A stretch of DNA of 26,628 nt from JAAYKM01 sp964408155 (lineage in GTDB: Bacteria; Desulfobacterota; Syntrophia; Syntrophales; JAAYKM01): the NCBI GenBank assembly GCA_964408155.1, contig CAYOYJ010000013.1, forward strand, positions 1 through 26,628. Direction: 5' to 3'. Shown here piece by piece: positions 16,141 to 23,754 of the stretch. The notes beneath the pieces are model-generated. The model ran no database searches. It saw only the letters and a list, made by a program, of their open reading frames with translations, and was not told where the DNA came from. Both the position numbers and the translations under genes were made by a program. Within the stretch, counting starts at the first letter, position 1. Each line of letters begins with the position of its first letter.

Positions 16141-17418
16141 TTAATACTCAACCCGGAATACGGTCAGCGGTTCTTTCTTTCCCTTGACCCGCAGCGGCGG
16201 CAGGTCCGTGAAGGTTTTCAGGCCGGGAATGTCGGTGTGCAATTCATCAATGGCGTCTTTCACCGCCTGGGTGACAAGAATTTCGTCATTTCCCGCCATG
16301 GACTCGATGCGCTGCGCCACATTGACGGCGTCGCCGATGACCGTATAATTGATGTGATCTTCCGAGCCGATATAACCGGCAACCACGTCTCCCGTATTGA
16401 TGCCGATGCCGATTTTCAGTTCCGGCCACTGTTTATGAAGGTTCACTTCATTTAAAAGATGCAATTCCCGGATGATTTCGATGGCGGTTTTGACGGCATG
16501 GACGGGATCCTGGGCATGAGAGATCGGGGCGCCGAAAACGGCCATGATGCCGTCCCCGAGTAATTTATCCAGGGTCCCTTCGTTTCTGAAGATGACGGGG
16601 GTGATATGCATGAAGAAATCATTAAGAATTTCGACAACCCTTTCTTCGTCGAGCCTTTCCGAGATCGACGTGAAGCCATGAAGATCGGCAAATAAGATCG
16701 TCGCGTGTTTCCGTTCTCCACCCAAGCGAAGAATACCCTTGCTCTTCAGGATTTCACTGGTGATGTTTTTGGAGAAAAAACGACTGAGAAGAAAACGTTG
16801 ATTCTCTTCCTTGAGCATCTGGGAATACAGGCGGGATAAAATAATGGACGTTGCCATCTGATCGGCCACAAGACCGAAAAAACTGATGCGGTTCTGATCG
16901 ATGCTGTTTAGAGAAGAAAATACCAGATTTAGTACGCCCATGGTCCGCCCATTATGTGCCAGGGGAACGCAGAGCAGGGATTGCGCACCGAATCGTTTCT
17001 TCTCTTCCGGAGAACAGGTTTCGGTGAGGTTTTTCTTGATAGTCACCTGATTCCGGATCACGGCCTGTTCCGCCGTTTGCTGACAGAGAGGGTAATAATC
17101 CCCGGGCAGATTCATTCGATCCTGGTCGTTGAGCGACGCCATGACTTCAAGTTGTTGCGACTCTTCATTGAGGAGCATTAACGAGATATGATCCGTGGCG
17201 AAGTATTTTTTGATGATGTGGAGCTGTTCCGTAAAGAGCGTGATCTTATCTGAAATGCCCGTCAGGCGAAGCATGTCCATCAGCTCCTTGATTACGGATA
17301 ACTCCTTGATTTTATTTTCATAATTGTTCCTCATCTTGAGGAACTGTTTTTTAAACAACTCCGCTTCATCAACGACAGGCAAAGGGTTGTTTTTCTGACT
17401 TCTACGTTCCGGGGTCAT
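16141..17418 (-). CDS. Class III adenylate cyclase with GAF domain
   Basis: 425 residues with no membrane segment. A coiled coil (about 20-50) precedes a GAF domain (about 55-200, with SLLCVPLAHNGRTMGVLNLVF). A linker, FLLSRFFSKNITSEIL, leads to the class III cyclase domain (about 235-425). Metal-binding Asp245 (LFADLHGF) and Asp289 (LLGDGIMAVFG), adenine-selecting Lys285 and Asp363, and transition-state Asn366 and Arg370 (GDAVNVAQRI) are all present. It should therefore make cAMP from ATP as a dimer, gated by the GAF domain. The ATGA overlap with the upstream HDOD gene shows coupled translation. It faces the flagellar operons, so a link to motility is plausible but unproven. Confidence 0.9.
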   Translation of the reverse strand: MTPERRSQKNNPLPVVDEAELFKKQFLKMRNNYENKIKELSVIKELMDMLRLTGISDKITLFTEQLHIIKKYFATDHISLMLLNEESQQLEVMASLNDQDRMNLPGDYYPLCQQTAEQAVIRNQVTIKKNLTETCSPEEKKRFGAQSLLCVPLAHNGRTMGVLNLVFSSLNSIDQNRISFFGLVADQMATSIILSRLYSQMLKEENQRFLLSRFFSKNITSEILKSKGILRLGGERKHATILFADLHGFTSISERLDEERVVEILNDFFMHITPVIFRNEGTLDKLLGDGIMAVFGAPISHAQDPVHAVKTAIEIIRELHLLNEVNLHKQWPELKIGIGINTGDVVAGYIGSEDHINYTVIGDAVNVAQRIESMAGNDEILVTQAVKDAIDELHTDIPGLKTFTDLPPLRVKGKKEPLTVFRVEY

Positions 17419-19319
17419 CGCGTTGCTCCGTCGGGGCTAAAAACCATGGAAGTCGAGTTTTCATCAATGATGCCGCGGACCTCCTTCACCATGCCTTCAA
17501 TCATGTCATGATCGAAGTGCTTAAATAAACGAGTCAGCAACAGCCAGTGGCCGTACGTCATGCCATGGCGGACGTGGCTTTCATCAGTCGGCGGTCGGTC
17601 GATCTCCACGGCCCGGTAATAGAGGTAATTGGCCAGGCCCGTTACCGCGGCAAGATCGGAATGGTCCGGTGCGTTGAAAGGCTGATGATGATAGGCGATG
17701 GCATGGACAAGCGTTTCCGGCAGGTTCCAGCGGACGGCCAGGGAACTTCCGACCATGGCATGGTCCATGCCGTATAGATCTTCTTCCAGTTCGCAAAGCG
17801 ATAGTCCCTCGATCTCCGCTTCCTGATACGTTTTGCGGTATGTGTCCGTAAAATGATCAATAAAAAAGATTTTTCCCACATCATGCAGCAATCCGGCGGA
17901 AAAAACGCCCTCGTCTTTTTGCCCGGCCAGTTTACGGTACAGGTGCTTCACGATCATGGCGGTGCCGAGGGAATGGTGCCAGAGCAACTGGGGGTCGATA
18001 ATATCCCGGAGATGCTTTGAGTCAAAAACTCTTGCCGCTGCCAGCCCGAAAGCGATGTCCACAATCTCATTGGTTCCCAGGAGAGAAATCGCATATTTTA
18101 CCGAACTGATTTTTTGTGGATAGCCATAAAAAGCGGAATTGACCGTTTTCAGCAGTTTCGAGGTCAGTGCCGGATCTTTGAGAATGATGTCGGCCAATTC
18201 GGATCCCGATGAATAGGGATGGGATGCGATGTTGAATATCTGGCTGGCGACGGTCGGCAGGGTCGGCAGATCGTCCGACTGATTAAGCGTGGTGGCGATT
18301 CTATCCATCATGACGGCTCGTTGTGCCATGACGGATTCGAGTTCCATCTGCTGGATGATGGCGCTGAAATGACGTTCCGCTTCCGAGGCGGGTGGTGGGA
18401 TTTCCTGCTCTTTGATCATTGTTTCCAGCGCCGGTACCAGCGGTGAATCAAAAGGCAGACGGGCCAGAAATTCCTTCCGGTCCGGATGGGGGATCTGAAC
18501 CAGACCCAGCCAGAGCATGTCAGGCGTCATGCTGAGCAGCCTGTGAAATATTCGCCCCCGGCCTCGGGTGAAACAAAGCTGCAAGGGGGTCCATTGGTCT
18601 TCCGCGTGGACTAAAGGTGTCGAGGTCGACACGTCGGCTTTGTCTGCACGGCTTTCACCCGAAGTTGGGCTGCCTTCCGTCGCATCTCTGGATAACGTTG
18701 CCAGATAAAGCAGCTTCCCGAGTGTTTGACCCTCCTCCGGAAATACGGCATATCCACAGGTGACGTCTACATCCTCACCCAGCATCTTCTTAAGGCCGCG
18801 GATTGCCTTCTGCTGAATGGGGCCTACGCCATGCCGGTCGGTTGCAAACCCGAGGACAATAAAGCGATGATCATCGATACCGATCAAGGTATCGCTTTCT
18901 CGAAAGATTTCCCCCAACCGATCTTCAATATTCCCCAGCATGGAGGGATAAACCGGGAGCGATGATCCGGCGCCCACGTGAAACACCAGAATGGACATGC
19001 TGCTCCGGCTGCGCAGCACCTTGCTGAGTTCGCCGCGGATGCGGCGGTCATGTTTCTGCGATATGGCATAAGGTGTATCGGCGTATTGTACGACCGGTTC
19101 AATTACGGCAAGGCAGCCCATCTGGGCCATGGTGCGCTGCGCCGCCTCGGCTCGGCTTTGGGTGTCGAAATTCCGGACGACCCGGGGTGCGCTGGTCAAA
19201 AGGGGACGGATTTCATCGACCGTGAGACCGATTTCTTTTTGCAGAGAATAGGCGACTTTCTTGATAGACGTGCCGGCGGCAAAACCCTGGAATATGAGGC
19301 GGTATCGGAGATCGTTCAT
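17415..19319 (-). CDS. HDOD signalling protein with L7/L12-like and degenerate GGDEF domains
   Basis: 634 residues. Residues about 5-75 resemble the C-terminal fold of ribosomal protein L7/L12 (YRLIFQGF, KKVAYSLQKEIGLTVDEI, LLTSAPRVV, AAQRTMAQMGCLAVIEP). Residues about 95-215 look like a GGDEF domain in which the signature is DDHRF (149-153), so it is not catalytic, while the I-site RxxD (RESD, 140-143) is kept five residues upstream. The C-terminal HDOD domain (about 350-565) contains LPTLPTVASQIFNIA, SKLLKTVNSAFYG and GLLHDVGKIFFIDHF with the HD pair 479-480 intact. HDOD proteins usually act in signalling without known catalysis. The gene has its own sigma-70-like promoter and is coupled to the cyclase gene. 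Confidence 0.8.
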   Translation of the reverse strand: MNDLRYRLIFQGFAAGTSIKKVAYSLQKEIGLTVDEIRPLLTSAPRVVRNFDTQSRAEAAQRTMAQMGCLAVIEPVVQYADTPYAISQKHDRRIRGELSKVLRSRSSMSILVFHVGAGSSLPVYPSMLGNIEDRLGEIFRESDTLIGIDDHRFIVLGFATDRHGVGPIQQKAIRGLKKMLGEDVDVTCGYAVFPEEGQTLGKLLYLATLSRDATEGSPTSGESRADKADVSTSTPLVHAEDQWTPLQLCFTRGRGRIFHRLLSMTPDMLWLGLVQIPHPDRKEFLARLPFDSPLVPALETMIKEQEIPPPASEAERHFSAIIQQMELESVMAQRAVMMDRIATTLNQSDDLPTLPTVASQIFNIASHPYSSGSELADIILKDPALTSKLLKTVNSAFYGYPQKISSVKYAISLLGTNEIVDIAFGLAAARVFDSKHLRDIIDPQLLWHHSLGTAMIVKHLYRKLAGQKDEGVFSAGLLHDVGKIFFIDHFTDTYRKTYQEAEIEGLSLCELEEDLYGMDHAMVGSSLAVRWNLPETLVHAIAYHHQPFNAPDHSDLAAVTGLANYLYYRAVEIDRPPTDESHVRHGMTYGHWLLLTRLFKHFDHDMIEGMVKEVRGIIDENSTSMVFSPDGATR

Positions 19320-19420
19320 TGCGTCAGTTTATTCCGTAATGGGTTTGAAGAATCGATCGCATTTTCCCCCGCAAAATCAACGTGATAGATGTTTCTAAAG
19401 GATATAAACTTCCAACGCAG

Positions 19421-19449
19421 ACTATAAGAGAAAAAAAGAACGGTGTCAA
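19421..19449 (-). promoter_or_regulatory. Sigma-70-type promoter for the HDOD-cyclase operon
   Basis: On the minus strand a perfect TTGACA (19449-19444) is separated by exactly 17 bases from TATAGT (19426-19421). Transcription would start near 19414, about 95 bases before the HDOD start codon. This housekeeping promoter contrasts with the sigma-54-type promoters of the flagellar operons. Confidence 0.85.
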
Positions 19450-19495
19450 GGAGGATAGCCCCGTTTCAGCGGACATTTTCTTAATGGTTTTTCCT

Positions 19496-20899
19496 TTAAA
19501 CGGCTTCGGCATCAACCGGCGTGTCGATTGCCAGAGGATCGGTATGTCCGTATGCTTTAATTTTGCGTCCACCGTCTTTTTTTGCTTCACGGATGAGTTG
19601 CTGCGCCTGGGAAATCATTTTTTCAGGTATGCAGGGAGCAATGCGATCGTAATGAACGACCGCAATACTCGCGGTCAAATTCCCATGTTCGAGTTGTTCC
19701 ACCCCGGCGAACTGGTAATTTTCAATGAATGCGAGGAGTCTCCGGGCGACAATAAAGGAAACTTCTTCCGTTGCATCGGTTAAAAGGATCGCAAATTCGT
19801 CGCTGCCGTATCGGACCAGGATGTCCGAACCGCGGGTGGTTTCACGCAGGAAATCGGCGATACTTTTAATACAGATATCGCAGTTTTGCGTGCCGTTGAT
19901 CCGGGCAAATTCATCGAAATGGTCGATATCCGCCATCAGAATCGAGAAAACGATCTGGTGACGGTCGGCACGGCAAATCTCCTGGGCCAGTCTGATCTGA
20001 AAATAGGACCGGTCAAACAGCCCGCTTTGCGTATCCAGAAGGCCGACTCTTACCGGATGCGGTTTTTCAAGATTACGGATATGTTCCAGCAGTTCTTCGT
20101 TGGTGCAATAATTCTTGTGGATCAGTTCTTCAATTTGTCCGACCAGACTGAGCCGTTCTCCCATTGAGACGTCCTTCTCCGTCAGGATGATGATCGGGAC
20201 ATCCGCCGTTTGGGGATTGTTTCTCAAGGCGGAAAACATTTCAAAATAGCCGATATCGGATATCGCGAGGTCAAGGATGATAAGATCGGGTGCGGTATGA
20301 AACGCATCGTCCAATCCTTCCTTGCCGGATAGTGTGCAGGTGATGCGATACCCGGCGGTGGTGAGCAGGGCCGTCAAGGTCTCCAGAAAGTCGCGGTTCT
20401 GATCGATGCACAGAATGTTGTGCACGCCTCTCTTTTTATGGGAAACGGTACTGTTAAAAGCACGGCAGGCCGAATCGGATGGATCGGAAGGTTTCGCATC
20501 GATGGCTGCGGTCAGGTCTCCCGAAACCTCTCCGGTTTGCCGGCGTACTTGGCGGATGGTCTGAATACGACTATGTCGAATCATATTGAGAAAGAAGCGA
20601 ATTCCCTGGTATTCGATAATTTCAGCGTGGGAAGGTTTCAGAGCCAGGAGCTCAGAAGGGCTGATTCCACTTTCGGGAAGATGGAAAATGATTTCGGGCA
20701 TAGTCCGCATGGCCTCGGAGAGGCTTGCAAAAATGGGAATGTTCCGTGTGCCGGCTAAATCAACACTGGAAAACTCGCCGTTCACATCGACAATCCCTGA
20801 AAGGATCATCCCGGATTCATCAACGATCGTATCAAATAAATACGTCCCCAGTTCACCGGCGCCGACAATCATGACCTTGATCATATCCTTTTGATTCAC
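19496..20899 (-). CDS. Rossmann-like/receiver/GGDEF fusion protein, putative diguanylate cyclase
   Basis: 467 residues from the GTG at 20899, chosen because AAGGAGG lies 11 bases upstream; a longer frame from 20950 would translate that site, and the ATG at 20884 has a poorly spaced one. Residues about 5-110 look like a dinucleotide-binding fold: VMIVGAGELGTYLFD with GxGxxG, then an acidic strand end GIVDVN. A receiver domain follows (about 155-275, ILCIDQNRDF, IILDLAISD). The C-terminal GGDEF domain (about 280-450) has GSDEF (365-369) in place of GGDEF and a complete I-site RGSD five residues upstream. It may make c-di-GMP under product inhibition, although the Gly-to-Ser change leaves activity open. 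It ends 47 bp before the HDOD promoter. Confidence 0.82.
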   Translation of the reverse strand: MNQKDMIKVMIVGAGELGTYLFDTIVDESGMILSGIVDVNGEFSSVDLAGTRNIPIFASLSEAMRTMPEIIFHLPESGISPSELLALKPSHAEIIEYQGIRFFLNMIRHSRIQTIRQVRRQTGEVSGDLTAAIDAKPSDPSDSACRAFNSTVSHKKRGVHNILCIDQNRDFLETLTALLTTAGYRITCTLSGKEGLDDAFHTAPDLIILDLAISDIGYFEMFSALRNNPQTADVPIIILTEKDVSMGERLSLVGQIEELIHKNYCTNEELLEHIRNLEKPHPVRVGLLDTQSGLFDRSYFQIRLAQEICRADRHQIVFSILMADIDHFDEFARINGTQNCDICIKSIADFLRETTRGSDILVRYGSDEFAILLTDATEEVSFIVARRLLAFIENYQFAGVEQLEHGNLTASIAVVHYDRIAPCIPEKMISQAQQLIREAKKDGGRKIKAYGHTDPLAIDTPVDAEAV

Positions 20900-21113
20900 C
20901 CGCCCTTTGTCCTCCTTGCCTTTATATATGGAGCAACAATCCATATGCAAATTTTATGCTTGTCGGCTCATCTATACCACATTTCACATTTAAATTCTCT
21001 TTTTTGAAGAGGTGGGAGATATAGTCCCTCACCTTGATGCCGCTGTTTTTGTTGATCGCTGTCACAAAGAATGACCCTTGTGCCATGTCGGCATATCTTT
21101 CCTCCCCGGAGGG

Positions 21114-21173
21114 CCTTGCCGCTGAGTTTTGCCTTGGTCGAAGGGGGAATATTTTTCCCGGCAAGGGTTTTTT
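21114..21173 (+). terminator. Terminator-like hairpin with no plus-strand gene upstream
   Basis: CCTTGCCG (21114-21121) pairs perfectly with CGGCAAGG (21159-21166), followed by GTTTTTT. The long loop contains a second short stem (GGGGGAA with TTTTCCC). It is oriented on the plus strand although the upstream gene is on the minus strand, so it either insulates the fliK promoter or ends an unannotated short transcript. Confidence 0.55.
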
Positions 21174-21233
21174 GAGAAGATCCGAATAACGCAACATGGT
21201 GATATATATAAACATATATTTGTTATTCCCTCA

Positions 21234-21249
21234 TGGCATGGCTCTTGCT
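21234..21249 (+). promoter_or_regulatory. Sigma-54 promoter for fliK-flgD-flgE
   Basis: TGGCATGGCTCTTGCT is close to consensus, with GG and GC exactly 10 bases apart and TTGCT at -12. The predicted start is near 21260, about 25 bases before the preferred fliK ATG at 21285. The ATG at 21273 would leave very little leader. Confidence 0.8.
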
Positions 21250-21284
21250 GTTCCCTGTTCAAAGAATAAATCATGGAGACGAAG

Positions 21285-23015
21285 ATGATTCGGATCGCCC
21301 CACAAAATACCGGGAAAATGAATGTCGCCGACCTGTTCGACGGAGCGGGAAAAGGGAATATGCAGCGCCTTCATGCGGATACGTCGGTTCAGGGTGCGAA
21401 ACTTCTGCCGTTTGCCGTGATTTTTACCAAGCTGGTGAATAAGGCCTCCCAGGGGCAGGACGCGGTGTTAACTGCAATCGATCCGAAGGCCACGCAGATG
21501 AAAGATATGGCCGCCGGATGGGGTCTCAATATGAAGCAGCACATGCCGCTCGGCATGTTGAAAATGAAGGACGGCTTTTCGGGACAGGAAGAAGATGTTA
21601 TCGCCGTGGGAGTTGACCTTCAAGCGCTGTTTCAGGCATTACAGGCCGGCGAAAGCACGGGAAAGAATACGGCCGATCCGACCCGGACGGAAGAAGCCGC
21701 GGCTGCCTTGTCCGCATACCTGTCGGCAATTATCTCGGCCCTGCAAAACCAGGCCGGCGCCGAAGCGTCTACGCAAACGGCGGTTGAGGGTGACGGCGGT
21801 CAGGGAGAAGTGTTTGCGAAGGTACGGTTGGGCGCTGAAAAGGGCAAAGAAGTTATCAATCAGTTGCTGTATCATGGCGCAAACGGTTCCAGCGGGGGGA
21901 AAGATCAGGACCAACAACTCCTGCTGACCCTGCCGCAGGAGTTGTTGAAAGATTTTGTGATCAACAAAAACGGCCGGCCTCATTTCCCCATGAACGGGAT
22001 GGAGGATACGACCGTTGTTTTGCTTCCTGCCGAGGGGGTTGATGCGACTGTTCCGGGCCAACCGTTTGCTATGACAAATACCGTCGTGAGCTTGGATAAG
22101 GAAGGCTTGACCTTCCAGTTGGTCCGGTTAAATACGCAAGCCTCGGCCGCTTCTCCGCAGGGAGCGTTGGCGGTGGCCGCTTCGACATTACAGAAAAAAG
22201 ATCAGGTAACGCCGGCAACCCCGGCCGCCGATGCGGCGAGCCCGGATGGCGATGGAGACCTGACGGTCAATCCTTTCCGTCATGAAATACTGGTAAAAAA
22301 CACCGGAGAACGGGAGGCGCGGAACATCCCGTCCACGGGGGCGCCCGTCGCCGACGGGGAGTCTTCCGGAAAGGGGATTCCCCAAAGTGTGGCGTCGGTC
22401 GAGCAGGACCCAATGACCGCCGCCAAAAGCACCGGGACGGTTGACGACATGGTCCTGCAAGGGGAAGAGAAGGCGAAAAACGCACCCATTGTATCGGGCA
22501 AGGAAAGCACGCATTGGGTCCCCTTTGCCGGGGCGACATCCCCCCAGTTGGCCCCCGAATCCGGAACCGCCCCGAAGGGCGTGTTTATCCCCATGGATCG
22601 GGTAATCAGTGAGGCCGGCAAGATTCTGGAAAATGGTGCCGGGAAGGTGCAGATGACCCTGCAGCCGCCGAACCTGGGGACGATCAACATGGAAGTCTTT
22701 GTCCGCAACAACCGGGTGGACCTGGTCCTGACGGCGAACCATGCCGATGTGCAACAGATCCTCCAGGCCAACGCCGACCAGCTTAAAAACGCCCTCAGCA
22801 ATCAGGGTTTTCAGATCGATCAGATGTCCGTTTTGTTGAAGCGGGACAATTTGGGTTTCAATTTGGGTGGCCATTCCCTCCGGCAGGACGGTGCGGGGCA
22901 ACAGCCCGGCCACGGCAACGGATCGACCGGCAGCAACAACATGTCGACTCCGGAAGTTGAGAAACTAGTTCCCCGGCGGGATTATGGGACCGGTATGATC
23001 AGTATCTTTGTCTGA
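21285..23015 (+). CDS. fliK: Flagellar hook-length control protein FliK
   Basis: 576 residues from the ATG at 21285, preferred because GGAG ends 6 bases before it; an in-frame ATG at 21273 would add four residues. Most of the protein is a low-complexity Ala/Gly/Gln/Thr-rich ruler region. The conserved C-terminal hook-length domain (about 450-550) reads GAGKVQMTLQPPNLGTINMEVFVRNNRVDLVLTANHADVQQILQANADQLKNALSNQGF, with the L-x-P-x-x-L-G-x-I/V-x-V-x-x hallmark. FliK measures the hook and switches export specificity through FlhB. It heads an operon with flgD and flgE, the hook cap and hook subunit it regulates. Confidence 0.93.
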   Translation: MIRIAPQNTGKMNVADLFDGAGKGNMQRLHADTSVQGAKLLPFAVIFTKLVNKASQGQDAVLTAIDPKATQMKDMAAGWGLNMKQHMPLGMLKMKDGFSGQEEDVIAVGVDLQALFQALQAGESTGKNTADPTRTEEAAAALSAYLSAIISALQNQAGAEASTQTAVEGDGGQGEVFAKVRLGAEKGKEVINQLLYHGANGSSGGKDQDQQLLLTLPQELLKDFVINKNGRPHFPMNGMEDTTVVLLPAEGVDATVPGQPFAMTNTVVSLDKEGLTFQLVRLNTQASAASPQGALAVAASTLQKKDQVTPATPAADAASPDGDGDLTVNPFRHEILVKNTGEREARNIPSTGAPVADGESSGKGIPQSVASVEQDPMTAAKSTGTVDDMVLQGEEKAKNAPIVSGKESTHWVPFAGATSPQLAPESGTAPKGVFIPMDRVISEAGKILENGAGKVQMTLQPPNLGTINMEVFVRNNRVDLVLTANHADVQQILQANADQLKNALSNQGFQIDQMSVLLKRDNLGFNLGGHSLRQDGAGQQPGHGNGSTGSNNMSTPEVEKLVPRRDYGTGMISIFV

Positions 23016-23041
23016 TCAAGATATAAAGGAAGGTGAGCACC

Positions 23042-23698
23042 ATGGCGAACGTCACGAACACAACCAACAATACCCCGTTGGCAAGTCAGCTCAGCAGCGT
23101 CACATCGAAAACCACAAGCCTGGGGAAAGATGATTTCCTGAAAATGCTGGTGGCGCAACTGAAGAATCAGGATCCCCTGAACCCCATGGACGGGACGGAA
23201 TTTGCGGCCCAGCTGGCCCAGTTTTCCAGTCTTGAGCAGTTGACCAACATGAATACGCAACTGACAAACCTCGGACTTTACCAGAAAACGATGATCAGCA
23301 CGGAGGCGGTCAACCTCCTGGGTAAGGAAGTGACGGTGGGGCAGGGCAACCAGTTCCAGGTGGAGGGTGATACCGCCGGCTTCAGCTACAGTCTAGCCGG
23401 AGACGCAGCCCAAGTGTCCATCAGTATTCTGGATGTATCGGGTCGGGAAGTCGATCGTATCGACGCAGGCAAGCAGGCCGCCGGTCAACAGAATATGACC
23501 TGGAGTAAAGGGAGCAACAGCAACGGTCTGTATTCCTACAAGGTCACTGCTGTGGATGCGAACGGAGCTGCCGTGAAGGTGACCGGTATGGCAACAGGAA
23601 AAGTTACAGCGGTTCAGTACAGGGATAACGCCATTTATCTGACGGTTAACGGGCAGGAGGTCGCCTTCAGCAATATCGTTTCCGTCAAGAATGGATAG
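23042..23698 (+). CDS. flgD: Flagellar hook cap (scaffold) protein FlgD
   Basis: 218 residues from the ATG at 23042, which has AAGGAAGG 8 bases upstream; the GTG at 23033 lies inside that site. The conserved N-terminal block reads GKDDFLKMLVAQLKNQDPLNPMDGTEFAAQLAQFSSLEQLTNMN, the FlgD hallmark. The remainder matches the mixed Tudor and Ig-like C-terminal domain (VNLLGKEVTVGQGNQFQV, AAQVSISILDVSGREV, NGLYSYKVTAVDANG). FlgD caps the growing hook and helps FlgE subunits polymerise. It lies 26 bp after fliK and 56 bp before flgE. Confidence 0.95.
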   Translation: MANVTNTTNNTPLASQLSSVTSKTTSLGKDDFLKMLVAQLKNQDPLNPMDGTEFAAQLAQFSSLEQLTNMNTQLTNLGLYQKTMISTEAVNLLGKEVTVGQGNQFQVEGDTAGFSYSLAGDAAQVSISILDVSGREVDRIDAGKQAAGQQNMTWSKGSNSNGLYSYKVTAVDANGAAVKVTGMATGKVTAVQYRDNAIYLTVNGQEVAFSNIVSVKNG

Positions 23699-23754
23699 AA
23701 CAATTTTTATAAACAGAAAGACATTTAAGATTAACAACTGACGGGAGGTTTATC

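Larger units (their letters stand above)
20900..21284. other. Divergent intergenic region between the Rossmann-GGDEF gene and fliK
   Basis: These 385 bases are AT-richer than the genes. They contain a sigma-54-type promoter (21234-21249), a plus-strand terminator-like hairpin (21114-21173), several smaller hairpins (for example GTCA-N7-TGAC at 21061-21075 and TGCC/GGCA at 21081-21094) and an AT run near 21200-21222. I find no sure promoter for the minus-strand gene. A 97-codon minus-strand frame (20922-21215) has no ribosome-binding site or known motif. Confidence 0.6.

Noticed and set aside
16137..16155. Inverted repeat CGGGTT-N7-AACCCG across the cyclase stop codon
   Set aside because: It is short, has no T run on the minus strand, and the strong bidirectional terminator at 16003-16040 already serves this junction.
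20922..21215. Minus-strand frame of 97 codons just upstream of the Rossmann-GGDEF gene
   Set aside because: Its spacing is suggestive, but no ribosome-binding site precedes any of its starts, it overlaps the orphan hairpins and it has no motif I recognise.
20900..21284. Possible c-di-GMP (GEMM) riboswitch in the divergent leader
   Set aside because: I looked on both strands for GACGCAAAGCC-like and GGGCAAACC-like cores and saw none, here or in the 2964-3421 gap.
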